This document shows, piece by piece, positions 12,601 to 27,600 of a DNA stretch of 64,000 nucleotides. The number at the start of each line of letters is the position of its first letter. Positions within the stretch are counted from its first letter, which is position 1. The stretch lies in NCBI GenBank assembly GCA_032622095.1, contig CP136064.1:40263912-40327911 (forward strand). Reading direction: 5' to 3'. The notes under the pieces were generated by a model. It did not search any database, was not told the origin of the DNA, and worked only from the letters and a program-made list of their open reading frames with translations. The translations under genes were made by a program, and so were the position numbers. Source of the DNA: Siphonodentalium dalli. Lineage: Eukaryota > Mollusca > Scaphopoda > Gadilida > Siphonodentaliidae.

Positions 12601-15600
12601 TGGTTGTCTGATCATCATGAAATTTGTCATTTATGTTTATATTGACATACAGATGGGCACGAGTCATTTTGGGGTCATTCGGCCAAAAAACATGGCTGCC
12701 ATGGGCTACAGGTTGTACCTTTGGTTGGATCATCATGAAATTTTTCATGAATATTAATATTGACATTTAGATTGGAACGAGTCATTTTGCCCTAAAACAT
12801 GGCCGCCAGCAGCCATCTTGGATTTTACTCTTTGCATGACTAAATCCTTTGGCAAACCATACAGTCCACTTCCCTCATCCGATCATCACCAAACTTCATA
12901 TAAATCTTAATATTGATCTACTAGATGGAAGCTATCAAATGTTTTTGAATTTCATTGGAAAACATAGCCATCAGCAACCATCTTGGATTTTACTTAATAT
13001 ATCTCTTCATGTTGATAATCTAGTATTAGTACTATTACTTAGACCTTTCAACTTTCCGCATTCCTAATCGCTCCATTGACTGTAACACATGAAATTATTC
13101 CCTTTCCAAGTTGAGCTACAGTGTCATTGACACTTTCATTAAAATTGTTTTACAGGTGCTGATACCAGTGTTTGCTTTAGGTCGAGCCCAAGAACTCTGT
13201 ATTCTACTTGAATCTTACTGGGAAAGAATGAATCTCAGCGTTCCTATCTACTTCTCACTCGGTCTCACTGAAAAGGTTAGAAAATCACTTGTATATTTTC
13301 AGCTCTACATAATTATAGTAGAGCCATATTGTTTGATGCTTTGTGTGACTTGGAATACTAGTCATTCATTTATAAAATGTATAGGCCCACAACAAATTAC
13401 ATACTTATTTTAGGATCCAGACGTGCTGTTTTACTTTCATCAGCTACAGGAATCAGCTGGGATATACTGTAACATACAATGTAAAATGTGCAAAAACAAT
13501 ATACATTCTGGTGTAGCTTTTTAATTACCGTAGCACAGAAAGCAAAATAAACTGGTTAACAAACAAACCTAAAACTCTATTAACACTTCATTAATCTGAA
13601 AACCAACTGCGATGCACATGTTTGAGTTTGCTTCCAACTTTGGGTATATAATTATGAGTTAATCCATTTTGCAGTTGGAATTGCTGTTACCCGATAAACC
13701 AGTGTCACCTGGCAGATAAAAAAAAATCTGTATTACTTGTTATATCCTCTAAATCTGCCAATCTACTGAAGGAATAACTATTAGCCATAATTACCCATTT
13801 CTATACTAAATGGATTACCCCAGTTATAAAAGTATGCATTGGAATGGCCCATTATTCATTTGGAGGGTGTTCAGGAAAAACAACGACAGCCAGGCAAAAA
13901 TATTTTAGAAGTACAGAAGGATTCATTTTTTATTAGAGGGAAATATTGGGATGGTCATTGGTTGAACTAATTATCTGAACATTTCCTACAGGGACTACTC
14001 ATCAATGACTATTTAGTACAGAAAGTGTTAATTTAATCAATTTCTTTTTATTGTTGAACTGAGTCAGGACCCCAAACTCTTAATATCTACTGAAAAACAA
14101 TTACTCTTAATGTTAAAGATGCTCGATATCTTCCCAGCAAACTTATATGCATGTAGATTCCAGGGTATAAAATAATAGATATGAATTGAGGACACCTGTC
14201 CGGAAAAGCTCCTATAAATTACTATACTTTTATTAGCTCAACTTACTTTGTAAGTTTGAGCTATTGCCATGGGTTGGCGTCCGTCGTCCGTGTGTGCCTG
14301 TGTCCGTCAACAATTTCCTTTGGCGCGGACTACAAGTCGTACCTTTGGTCTGATCTTTATGAAATTTGTCATGAATGTTGACATTGACATATAGATGGGA
14401 ACGAGTCATTTTGAGGTCATTCGACAAAAAAACATGGCCACTGGTGGCCATCTTGGATTTCAAAATTAAATCCATTGGCGCTGGCTACAGGTCGTACTAT
14501 TCGTCTGATCATCATGAAATTTGTCATGGATGTTAATATTGACATGTAGATGGGAACGAGTAATTTTAGGGTCGTTCGGCCAAAAAACATGGCCCCAGCA
14601 GCCATCTTGGATTTTACTCTTTGCATGACTAAATCCTTTGGCGCTAGCTACAGGTCGTAGCTTTGGTCGGATCTTCATGAAATTTGTCATGGATGTTAAC
14701 AATGACATGTAGATGGGAACGAGTCCTTTTGGGGTCATTCGGCCAAATAACATGGCCGCAAAATTAAATCCATTGGCGCGGGCTACAGGTCGTACTATTC
14801 GTCTGATCATCATGAAATTTGTCATGGATGTTAATATTGACAATGTAGATGGGAACGGGTCATTTTGGGGTCATTCGGCCGAAAAACATGGCCGCCAGCA
14901 GCCATCTTGGATTTTACTCTTTGCATGACTAAATAAATACTTTGGCGCGGGCTACAGATCGTAGCTTTGGTCGGATCTTCATGAAATTATTTGTCCTGGA
15001 TGTTAACAATGACATGTAGATGGGAACGAGTCCTTTTGGGGTCATTCGGCCAAAAAACATGGCCTCCAGCAGCCATCTTGGATTTTACACTTTGCATGAC
15101 TAAATCCTTTGGCACAGGCTACAGGTCATACTTTTGGTCAGATCGTTATGAGATTTTTCATGGCTGTTGATATTGACATGTAGATGGGAACGAGTCATTT
15201 TGGGGTTGTTCGGCCAAAAAACATGGCCACCAGCGGACATCTTGGATTTCAAAATTCAATCCATTAGCACGGGCTACAAGTCGTATCTTTTGTCGAATCA
15301 TCATTAAATTTGTCATGGATCTTAATATTGACATGTAGATGGGAACGAGTCATTTTGGTGTCATTCGGCCAAAAAACATGGCCGCCAGCAGCCATCTTGG
15401 ATTTTACTCTTTGTTTGACTAAATCCTTTGGCACGAGCTATAGGTCCTACCTTTGGTCGGATCATTATGAAATTTGTAATGGCTGTTGACATTGACATGT
15501 AGATGGGATCGAGGCATTTTGGGGTCATTAGGGGAAAAAATGGATCATCATGGATTTTAAAAATCAATCTATTAGCATGGGCTACTTTGGGGTAATTCGG

Positions 15601-18600
15601 CCAAAAAACATGGCCGCTGGTGGCCATCTTGGATTTCAAAATTGAATCCATTGGCGCGGGCCAACCATTAAATTATTCCCCTACCTAAGTTGAGCTACAG
15701 TGTCATTGACACTTTCATTTAAAAATTATTATGGCATTCATGGGACAGTTTTATTGGGCTATTTTAGAACAGCTTTCCAGATAAAACTATCTTGTTTGCA
15801 ACCCTCAATCAAGGCAAACTGCATTTAGCTAAGAGATTTCCACAAATTACGATTGAAATAAACCACTTTATTATGCCTTTATGGACAGATAATATACCCA
15901 CAAACAACTATTTGTTGTCTTGAAATCAGGATTTATACAAATTATGTTGTTGTTGTTGTAATTGTGGCCTGGAAGAGATGGACCATTTTTAATGATGCTT
16001 ATTTTGCTTTAAATTTACAGGCCAATCACTACTACAAATTATTCATCACATGGACCAGTCAGAAAATAAAGAAAACATTTGTCCAGAGGAACATGTTTGA
16101 GTTTAAGCATATAAAGGTGAGCTAAATTATAAATAAACATTTCTCTATATTGCTTTTTCCACCAAAATTCTCTAAGATGCTCTATATGTACATTATATCC
16201 CAAACCAATAGCACATTATGAAATCAATATAATCAGAATGCTCTAAAGTGTAAGCAATTCAAGCTGCAATGTATTTGAACCTATCAGAATCAACATACTG
16301 CGAATAATTATCAACACCAGATTTTATACACATTTGACTTATAAGTGGTGTGAGACATCACAATCTTAGTCTCTTGTGCAGATGATCACTGCATATTGTG
16401 CAAAATTTTAGATATCTGGTCTACTTCCAGATACACTACAAGGAACATTGAAAAATACAAACCATATGAAGGTGGTAAATTTGATCCCAATTTGGTGTAC
16501 CAAAAGGCACTTTATACTACCGTTTATTTCTTGATGTCTCACAAGCCTTGAAAAGGGAGAATTTAGTGATGCTACCCCGCATAGCGGGCTAGCATCACCA
16601 AATTCACCCTATGGGGACCTCATTCTGCTTACACCTCAGCAGAATGAGGTCCCCACAGGGTGAATTTGGTGATGCTAGCCCGCTTTGCGGGGTAGCATCA
16701 CTAAATTCTCCCTCTGGGGACCTCATTCTGCAAATGACAGACACACTATTTCAAGGCTTGATGTCTCAGAAGTAGAATCACATGGTAAGATAGGCTCTGC
16801 ATGTGATATTTGGTGAAGATGAATGTAGTTTAGGTCTGTTTTATTGTAGTACTAGGGGATTGCCCATCAAAATGACAGGTGACAAACATGACATGCAGGA
16901 AAATATCGTCACCACTGATAACGATATAAAAATAGTAGCCAAACGGTGCACAGAGTTTGTCCGGAATTTCTCTTTGTTGTTTTCTAATGACTGACGACGC
17001 TGAAAACACATTCGTCTTTGGACAAAAGCATTATATCAGTGAAAATATTGCCTTGATAACCTTTGGGAAACTTGTTATATCTCAGGTCATGTACCGATTG
17101 GGCTGAAATTTTGTGTATAGTATCTGAGATGTGCCGCATGACATGGTCAAAATTTGGGCCCAATCAGACATGAGGGTGAGACAATTTTAGATATGCGAAA
17201 ATTGTGACAGAGTTACAGGCAGATACACACACACAGACAAACACTTGGCTTTTATATAGATAGATATGGTGCTATAGCCATTGGGGACCATTTCACAATA
17301 ATAAACAGTGCCCTATCCCTCAATAAAACACACCCAAGCTGCATTAATTTCGTATATAGCGTCTTGCCTTATTAATTTCCATAAAATCAGCAAATTATTA
17401 TTCATAGGTCAACAAGATGTCGGTTCATGTTATGATGTGTTTTATTTGGGTATAACATGCATGACCCAATTGGCAGTTGACCAATCAACAAACAGGATTT
17501 AATGTAACACGCACAGGCTATATAAATATTAATATTTAATACACTGTTGATTGAATGTTGATTGAATCTCTCCAATACAGGCTTTTGATAGGGCTTACAT
17601 CCCCAACCCAGGACCAATGGTTGTGTTTGCCACACCGGGGATGCTACACGCTGGTCTGTCTCTACAAGTATTCAGGAGCTGGGCTCCAGATGAAAAAAAT
17701 ATGGTAATTATTATCAATTTGATTAAATATATCACAATGATTAAAACCTATTAACTTTAGTAGAGCTGTAAATGGAGAGAACATTTTTTCATGGTCAATG
17801 TCTATTTTTTCCTCTCTGAAAATGGTACATATGTGGATGTAAAACATGTCACCGTTCCAACCTGTTGTAATATTTCTAAATTCCAGAACCGGGTTAGACG
17901 GTACAGGATTAGTTCAAGCAATTTATTGAATGGGGATTTCAATACAAAACTCCAGAGCTGCACAATGAAACGTTCATTTGACATGTTATGCTTTTATTAT
18001 AATACCTTATTTTGATATTTAAAAGGCAAGACACTCGCAGTGGGTAAATGTGCAAAAAATATAAAAGTCTGTAAAAACTCCACCACTAAGAAGATTATGG
18101 CGTAATAGATAAAAAAAATTCTTCTATTCATAGTTCTTCAATAATGAAATTCTGCATGTTGATACCGTTTATTTAACCAAAACTGTTACAGTGAATTGTT
18201 AACAAATATCGCTAATCATATAGCAATTTCAAATATTTTGAGTCTGAAAATGATTTTTCGAACAATTTTCCGATGTTTACCATCAATTTTAAATTTAACT
18301 TTGGTATCTTATTAGACTATTTAAATTGGGCTTTGATTATAGTTGTTTTACAAACTTTTATCAAATATATTTATTTTATTTATTTTGCATGAACCTACTG
18401 CGAAGGCCTTGAATTCTTTAAAAAAATTAGATCAAGAACTGTCTTTGCAAAGAAAAACATTTTGTCCAAAAAAGTTCTCAATGAAATCAGATCATTTAAC
18501 TCACAAATATACCAGTGGAATGTAATGACTGTTTAATAAACCAGCGGCTCGTCTTTTTCCTGCACAGAGGCCATCACATTGAACTGTGTGGCATTATATC

Positions 18601-21600
18601 ACAACATTTGCACCGAATAGTTCATAGCAAGCAAGCCTGCAAATAGCGTGTCTGTCATTTGCAGAATGAGGTCCCCAGAGGGTGAATTTAATGATGCTAT
18701 CCCGCACAGTGGGCTAGCATCACCAAATTCACCCTCTGGTGACCTCATTCTGCTTAGGCCCCATCTTCTGGGAAGTATATATAGTATCAAATTAACATTG
18801 TTTTTAGTTACGTTTTCCCTTCTGAGAAGTTTCTATATCCCCTAATTTGCAAAAGATAAAATGCATAATCTAGGTGACTAATGGGTGAATGTCACCAACT
18901 TCAACTGGGAAACTTCAGTCTGATCTTAGGTCTACCATAGCAGTTGAGCGCCTAATCAGAATGAGGTTCCTTGAGGGTGAATTTGATGACGCTAGCCTGC
19001 TGTGCGGGATATTGTCACTACATTCACCCTCTGGGGACCTCATTCTTCAAATGACAGACAGGCTATTATACGCTCTTGTAAATAAACTTATATTAATACT
19101 TTCTTGGTTAACCCTTTCTATACTAAATACTCATTGATGAGTAGTTCCATCAGGAAATGTTCAGATAATAGGGCATTTGTTGAACTTATTATCTGAACAT
19201 TTCCCACCAAATGATAGAAATTCTTCTGAATATGTATTATCATCTTATCTGTCTGTCATCTGCTAACACTTCATGAACACCCCTCCAGGTGAATAATAGA
19301 CTAATCCAATATATACTTTCATAACTGAATGGGAGAATCCATTTAGTAAAGAAAGGGTTAATATACATTGGTTTTGACTGTGATTTCAGGTGATCATGCC
19401 TGGTTATTGTGTTGCTGGGACAGTTGGTCACAAGATCCTCAATGGTGCAAGGAGGCTAGAAATGGATAACAAACACATAGTAAGACTAACATTGCATTCA
19501 AAAATATTTGCTGGAGAATTTAAAGATATAATACTTTTAACTCTTTTGCCGCCACCCGCCACACAGACATACCCCAAGTGCCAAGCATTCTTGGGGTAAA
19601 TACAAGTATTTTAAGTATATATGGGTAGTGCAATTACTATCGGGTAATTATTGATATATTTAGTTAAAACTTGACATGTCGGTATATATGGCAATGACCT
19701 ATCACCAGCTGCTGTGGAAACTCATTCAAGGTCATAGGGGTCATCATAGGGGACACGTGACCTTGGCATCCATCTTTGATTTGATTTAATTTATGTTTTG
19801 TCATATCCTAGTTTATTAACTTTTTCCTCGTTTCTGGTCACGATTTCGATTGCCTCGGTCATTTTGAATGTGTGATACTCATCAACTCGAAACCATGTGA
19901 TTCCCCAACGTGATACTAAAAGAAATGAATTAGATAGCATCACCTTTCGGTTCCAAATTTAATAATGTGAACCCTTATGAAAATATACTAAAGTATTATA
20001 CAATAGTAAATAAATATACCATCTATCAATCGCATCCCAGTGAAAAAGTGAATTCGTCAACGTTATACTTTGTACTCATAGAACTTCAGGAGTAGCATGA
20101 CCTTGACTGATCTTTCTTCTAAATTGTCAGCGCACACCAGCACTTTGTAGCAAATAACCGAACCCCCATTGTAATGTAACAAAACAATAGAATTACATCC
20201 CTTATACCAGATGCACCCCCGAATTCGCATAAATGCGCTATTGGCAGCGACTGGGTAACTCACATTTATTCGAGATTGGCAGCGAAAGAGTTAATAAAGA
20301 TGGTCTATCTCTCCCGGGCCACAATTAAAACAACACAGTTTTTATGAAAACCCTATTTCAAGACCTAAACTATATTTTTCTGTGAATGAAATAAAACACA
20401 GACAAAATGAAGATTGGGTTTATTATATGTCTATAACACTTTGAGTGCCAGGTAAATTTTTGTATCAACCGATATACCCTGTGCCAATGCATTCTCTTAT
20501 ATATGCGAGTCGACCATAGGTCGCCTCGCATATATAAGAGAATGCATTGGCCTAACAATATTTTTTTTTTATTTTTATTTTTTTTACAATTTTTTACAAT
20601 TTTAATAATTTATTCTTATATTCTTTAACAGACATATTTTGTAGGTTTAGGGCCGATAAGATTGGCCCCTGGCACTCAAAGGGTTAAAGGTATAATACAG
20701 TGGTTTATTCCCGCAAGATATGTGAATCAAAATGACTGTTTGCCTTGATGGAGAGCGCTAACAAGATAGAGTTCTCCCTCTTGATGGAGAGTGCTAACAA
20801 GATAGAGTTCTCCCCCTTGATGGAGAGCGCTAACAAGATAGAGTTCTCCCCCTTTATGGAGAGCGCTAACAAGATAGAGTTCTCCCTCTTGCTATGCTCA
20901 AGACAGGTATCTTCGATTCATATTTATCATTTTATACCTGGAAACAATATAGGAAGAGATCAGGGGTGCCGGAAGCATCCAAGGGCAGGGGGGGGGGCAG
21001 AGCCTACAAAAAGGGCACTTTTCCGCAAAAAAGGGCATTTTCTCCGCAAACTCGGGAAAATAACCATAAATTCATTGTGGCAAAAATCCCTATTTTAATG
21101 GTATTTGTCGGTTTTATGGCCGTTTTGTGATAAAATTGACAAAAATCTAATATTCCTTGTGTAATTGGTGGTATTTGGACCAAAAAAGTCACATTTTGCT
21201 ATAAAAACACGAGATTAAACACACAAAAAGCATTTTCTGTCTCCAGAAAAAGGGCAAGTCCTGCCCCCCCTCGTCCCCTTGGTCAAGGGCATGGGGGTCA
21301 GCTGCCCCCTCTGCCCCCCCCCCCCTCTTCCGGCGCCCCTGGAAGAGATAGACCATTTTTAAAACTGATGTAATGTATGATTTAGCCAATAGACTTATTT
21401 GAATAATTAAACAGCCAACTACTATTGCGGAAACACTATTGCGGAAACATTCAACAAAATCAGTTGTACTATTTCATATAACACGCGAATTGAACTACGC
21501 AAAAATGTAAGTTAGTCCTTCATTCGTCCAAAATTAATCTCTGAAAACCGACCTATGGTCGACTCGCATATATAAGAGAATGCATTGGCACAGGGCCCTT

Positions 21601-24600
21601 CTGTTGGGTAAAGGGTTAAGCAAGTTTATTCGCTGTATGCGCCATCAAAGACTCCAGTGAAGTGTTTTCAAGTCTTGAGTTATCCTTCTTTGATAATGTT
21701 GAGAAAATTTGAGTTTTTTTTTTGGATCGGTGGTCGTTGGTTGTTATACATGTATGAACCATGTTTAAACCTTTGACGGGTGAGTAGGAAAAGAGACTCA
21801 TGAGTGAATCTATTTTGCAAATAAACTTAGTATTATAACAAATGAAGCATACAATCAACATTTATATTAAGAACACGTATCAATGTAAATAATAAAAATC
21901 AACACTTCAGAGCAGTTATATTCCCTCTGATGATAGTCTCAAAATTGCCATAGGTCTACTCATCAATAACTTGGGTTCTGTCCGACCATTTTTGGCAGAG
22001 TTATGCCCCTTTTTCGACTCAGAAAATTCAGTTTTTCTTATGTTTTTTGGTTTCCGGATGATAACTCGATTTTGGAATGTTTATACGCAAAACGTTTTTT
22101 TGTGGATTACATATATCGAAATACAGCTCAAGTCCGAATTTCGTTTTAATCCGATAATTTTTGCGAGAGTTATGGCCCCTTTTTTGACGTAATTTGACTT
22201 AGAAAATCCCTGAAATTTGTTGTCCGGATGATAACTTTAGTTAGAGTGAACCGATTTCAATCAAATTTGGTGTGTGGGTTTATTTGGAGAAAAGACAGCT
22301 CAAGTTCGAATTTGGGTTCCGTCCGCTAATTTTCACCGGAGTTATGCCCCTTATTTGACGTAATTTGACTTAGAAAATCCCTGAAATTTGTTGTCCGCAT
22401 GATAACTTTACTAGAGCTTATCGGATTCAATGATAATTTGGTATATTACTTTCTCCCACCAAAACACAGGTCAAGTTCAAATTTGTGTTCCGTCCGCCAA
22501 TTTTTACCAGAGTTATGCCCCTTTTTGATCAGTTTCCGCCGACCCAAGAGAGGGCGTATATTGCACGCCCAGCGTAGCTCTTGTTCGACATGATATTATC
22601 ATAGAACAAAATGTTGTTAATACCCACCAAAGGTTAAAGACATATTATGGACTTACTTCAGTGAATAACACCAATAAGTTACCCTATCTTTTTAGAGAAC
22701 ACAACATTTTAACTATGCACAAATGTAAATATTTACTACTTCATTTGACAAATTATTGGTCATAAACATTACGGCAATGATTTCGCCAACAAGGGTCAAT
22801 GTATTTACTTTTTTTGACAATGATGCTGTTGTCTCCCTATTTTTGTATAAAATTTATGAAAATAACTTTTTTGGCATGATTCTTTATTATTCCTCAGAGG
22901 AGTGTTTCCGCTGTTTCATATCACTTTAATCTTAAAGGGGGACTGTACACTAAATCCTGTCATTTATGACACTATCTCCTATTTCAACAGAATATATGCA
23001 ACAAATGAATGAAATTGAGCCTCGGATTACACAAAATACTCTGATTTACTTTATGAACGATGTAAAACAACATGGTAATTATAATGAAAATTAGTTTATT
23101 ACTCGAGTCATTAACTCATTTTCATTATAATTACATGTTGTTTACAGGCTCAAATTCATTCATTTGTTGCATATATTCTATTGAGTATAATAGGAGATGG
23201 TCCCAATATTGGCCGGATTTAGTGTACAATACCCCTTTAATACATTATTTGCAGTTGGAAGTGAAGCTATCTGTGCAATACATGTCATTCAGTGCTCATG
23301 CTGATGCCAAGGGTATCATGCAGCTTATAACGCAGAGTGAACCCAAAAACGTCATGCTGGTCCATGGTGAAGCAGGAAAAATGGAGTTCCTCAAGAACAA
23401 AATAGAACAAGAATTTGGTAAGATACAGTAATGTCCTAAATAATCGACTCATTAACCACAGCAAAATTATGGGTAATTTTTCAGGATTTAGTCGGAAATA
23501 TGGCTTGTTGCCATTCATCGGAAAGCTCTCAGTGAGAGCTTTCCGATGAATGGCAACAAGCCATATTTCCGACCTAATCCTGAAAAATTACCCATAATTC
23601 TGCTGTGGTTAAGGAGTCGATTATTTAATGCATTACTGTATATTATTATCATCTGAAAGAAGATCAAGATTTGCTCATTAAAATATTTAACATTTTGGAA
23701 AGACTTTCATTGACTAGTAGTTGAACTGCATGATGATCATCATCTCTAACAATTTAAGTCCCAATTTCTCGACAGCATTATGAAACTTAAAGCATTCTAG
23801 TGCCATCTCTGATTTTTAAAGAGATTTATTCATCTTTGTACATCGTTCATGTGAGATCTTGATCCCATGAAAAATATTGACCGTATCAATATATCCTGGT
23901 ATGGCTTCAAGATGGCTGAATCAAATGTTGAAAGATTTAGCTTGTTATTAGAAGCCTCATGATGTATAAACTATTACCAAGACCTTACATTAATATTGAT
24001 AGTGACATATGCAATCTATGAGTTTGTTATTGGATTTTACTTCACACATTTTTAGCATGCAGTGGTTTTTCAAAAAACAATATATTTTTTCGTTTGCAAG
24101 TTCCATAATTGGAAGGGGTCAAGGGATGGGTTTCTCGTGTGATTCAAGATTACAATCATGTGTTGTTGGTTTAACCCTTTCTATACTAAATAAAACACCC
24201 ACTGATGAGTACTGGTAATTCCCTTAGGAAATGTTCAGATAATAAGTTCATCAAACGACCATGTGATATTTGTTTAATTTATTATCTGAGCATTTCCCAT
24301 CAATGAATATGAATACATCATGACTCATTATGCTCTTGTATTATCTCTTTTTCCATCAGTCGTCTGCTTTTATTACCTAAACAACGTTAACCCTCCAAAC
24401 GAATACTGTATACACCAATCAGTAAGCCCATCCTCGTAGATAAGCCCATCCCCATTTTTGAGCATTTGGAAGGTGAATGCAATCATGTTTTTTCTATCCT
24501 GTAGAATAGGAAAAGATACCCAAGCACATCTGTACTTTTATTATTTTTTCCAGTTGTGTTCTTGTGAATTATACACATCTTATTCTATTCATAGTTGTTG

Positions 24601-27600
24601 GATCAATCAAAGAGGTATCAAATAAATAAAAGCAAAGGATGTGTCACTTACTGTTCACACCTCTATCAGAGTAAATCCAATGGGATGGGAGTAATCACTT
24701 GGTGTTTTGTAGGATCCTTTGATAATGCAGAAGAGTGATGTATGTTCACCTGCATCTCACTGTTATGTTTTTATAAGAATTAGCTTGATTTATAAGCATT
24801 AGTGTAACTAAATTAACTTGTGAACTCATCATACTACCCTATTTTGTTTACAAATTAATCCCAAAATTTATCTTAATAATATAAATAAAACACATTATTA
24901 TCTTTATTCAATACAAAAATATAGTATTGGTATAAAATATGATGGTAGGTTGGCACCTGAAGGCTAACTGAATTTTTGCACAAGGGGGTGCTCATGAGTA
25001 AGCCCAGTACCCCACTTTTTGAGCAAAAACGTGCATGAGCCCCCCCAGGCTTACTGACAGGTGTATACAGTAATAGACAAATTCCATTATATAGTTTTAT
25101 AACTGAATGGGAGAATCTCCGACAAGGAGGTTCCTGACTGAGATTCAGCATCATTGCACTTTCAGTTTTAATGCCAGAAATAAGTCTATTTGTCATCATT
25201 ACTTAGGAAATGAATGCAGTGGGTGTGCGTGTTATTGGGGGATATGGCGCTGTGTTCCTTGGGGCATATTGTGAAGCAGTTTACACTAAATGTGCCTCCA
25301 ATGACCACATGGTTGTATCTCCCAATAACCCACACACTCACTACATACATTTCTTATATTTATTTAGCTTTTTGACTATTTACTCCCAGACAAAAGCTGA
25401 GTGTATTCTGATTTATTTTCACAAAATCTGCCAAGAATTTGAGACTGGGCCACGCAGAACATTAAGTCAGCCCAATATAAGATTTCCAACAACTTATCAA
25501 TGATAACGTGATAATAACATGATATAAATAACTGGCTTCAGATGAAAATCAGATGAACTTTGAAAAGCACACCCAATTATTCTGCTGACCACTTTTAGTG
25601 ATTAGGTCAGATTAGTTCAACAGTTTGTGACGTGGTGTTCGTGTTACGGCCTGTGTGTTATTGGGGGGTCTAAGTGTTATTGGATATAAAACAGGTGGTC
25701 CAATTGGCAGTTGACAAATCACGGACCATGATTTAGTGTAAATATTTGTACATAGCTATTGTTATGACCAAGCCTTGAAATAGTGTGTCTGTCATTTGCA
25801 GAATGAGGTCCCCAGAGGGTGAATTTAGTGATGCTACCCCCGCATAGCGGGCTAGCATTACCAAATTCACCCTCTGGGGACCTCATTCTGCTTACACTTC
25901 AGCAGAATGAGGTTCCCAGAGGGTGAATTTGGTGATGCTAGCCCGCTATGCGGGGTAGCATCACTAAATTCACCCTCTGGGGACCTCATTCTGTAAATGA
26001 CAGACACCCTATTTCAAGGCTTGATTATGACATATTTACTTGCTTTTGTTTTGTGTTTGTTTTGATTATTCAGTGTTTTGATAATAGTTAGAGGAGATTA
26101 TCATAAGTGACAGCACTTGTTATCCGTATCCCGTTTGCCCTTGTGTAGTGTTGAAACAATTAGTTGACATCGACGAATTGTTCACCAAAAGTCGTTTCCA
26201 GAATCCCAAGTCGATTAGTTGCATTAAATTGAGTATGCACTACACTATGTTTTAACAGAACAATAGTACAATAGAATATACCAACAAAGGCAAGGACAGT
26301 GTTAAAAGTTAATACAAAAGCCATGCTATTTAGTAGAATTACTTACACAAACACCAGTTATGAAATTGACAATATCGCTAATAAACATTGTTGCACGATG
26401 GCCGATCAAAGATAACGGTAATGGCAGCCACACTTTGGTTACGCAGGCCAACTTAGCCAAGACACCCAGTTTTAATTAGCTGGATGGAAACAAATTTAGT
26501 AGCACCGGCCATCGGTTTCCGTCTTCCGAACGTAATAACCGTGAAAAATGGGAACTCGTTAACCCTTTACCCAACAGAACGGCCCTGTGCCAATGCATTC
26601 TTTTATATATGCGAGTCGACCATAGGTCGCCTCGCATATATAAGAGAATGCATTGGCTTAACGCATATTAAAAATGATAAAATTGTCAAAGAATGTAGAA
26701 AAATATTATAAAAATTGTTTAAAAATGTAAGAAAAAATTATAAAATTGTTAAAGAATGTAAGAAAAAATGGTAAAAAGTGTTTAAAAAAGATTTTTTTAG
26801 GCCAATGCATTCTCTTATATATGCGAGGCGACCTATGGTCGACTCCCATATATAAGAGAATGCATTGGCACAGGGCATAACTGTAACCATCACAATGTGG
26901 TCAATGAACCGGTTCCAATGATATCCATATTTGTATGGTGTTATTGAGACAGACCGAAGATATTTTAGGCTGTTGAAGCTTTATTTGGGCGTTTTTGGCC
27001 GTTTTGTTGGGTAAAGGGTTAACAGCAGTTATCTCGCAGTGATTTTTAGTACTCAATAGCCACATAGTAAAATGTAAGTTTTCTAAGGTAATGGGGGTTG
27101 TCGATTGGTCAACTTCGACTCGATTTTTGACTGAACTATGAAATACCCTAGTCGTTACAACACTACCCTTGTGTATTTATAGTAGTATGCATTGAACAAA
27201 TAAAATATGTTTAAACTTCCCTTTACAGGTGTGGACTGCTACATGCCAGCCAATGGTGAGACAGTTTCTATGGTAACCAAACACAACCTTCCAGTGGATA
27301 TATCACTGCCATTATTGAAGAGAGAGTCTGCTTTGACAGGTGGGTTCAAATCTGTGTTCAGTCTAGACTCTAACCCCTGTGAGGACGCCCGGAGAATAGG
27401 AAATGCCTTGGCTAGGTGATTGCTTGGGCAATATAAATTGTGGGCAGGGTACTTTGAAATCAGCCTCATTGGCATGTGTGTGGCCACATCATACATTTCT
27501 AACATTAAGCTGGTTATTAATCGCATTCATGTGTTTATTTTACTTTCCTAGCCAGTTGGGCTTGCTGGATAAACACTGTATATAGAAGTCTTGTCCACTG

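Noticed and set aside
11363-15651. Many minus-strand open frames with [18 protein letters not shown]-like peptides
   Set aside because: The peptide recurs with each tandem unit and shifts frame between units; it is translation of a satellite, not a gene family.
20745-21098. 117-codon frame starting in the 36-bp minisatellite
   Set aside because: Continues into a hAT-like element after the repeat, with no homology or splicing signals.
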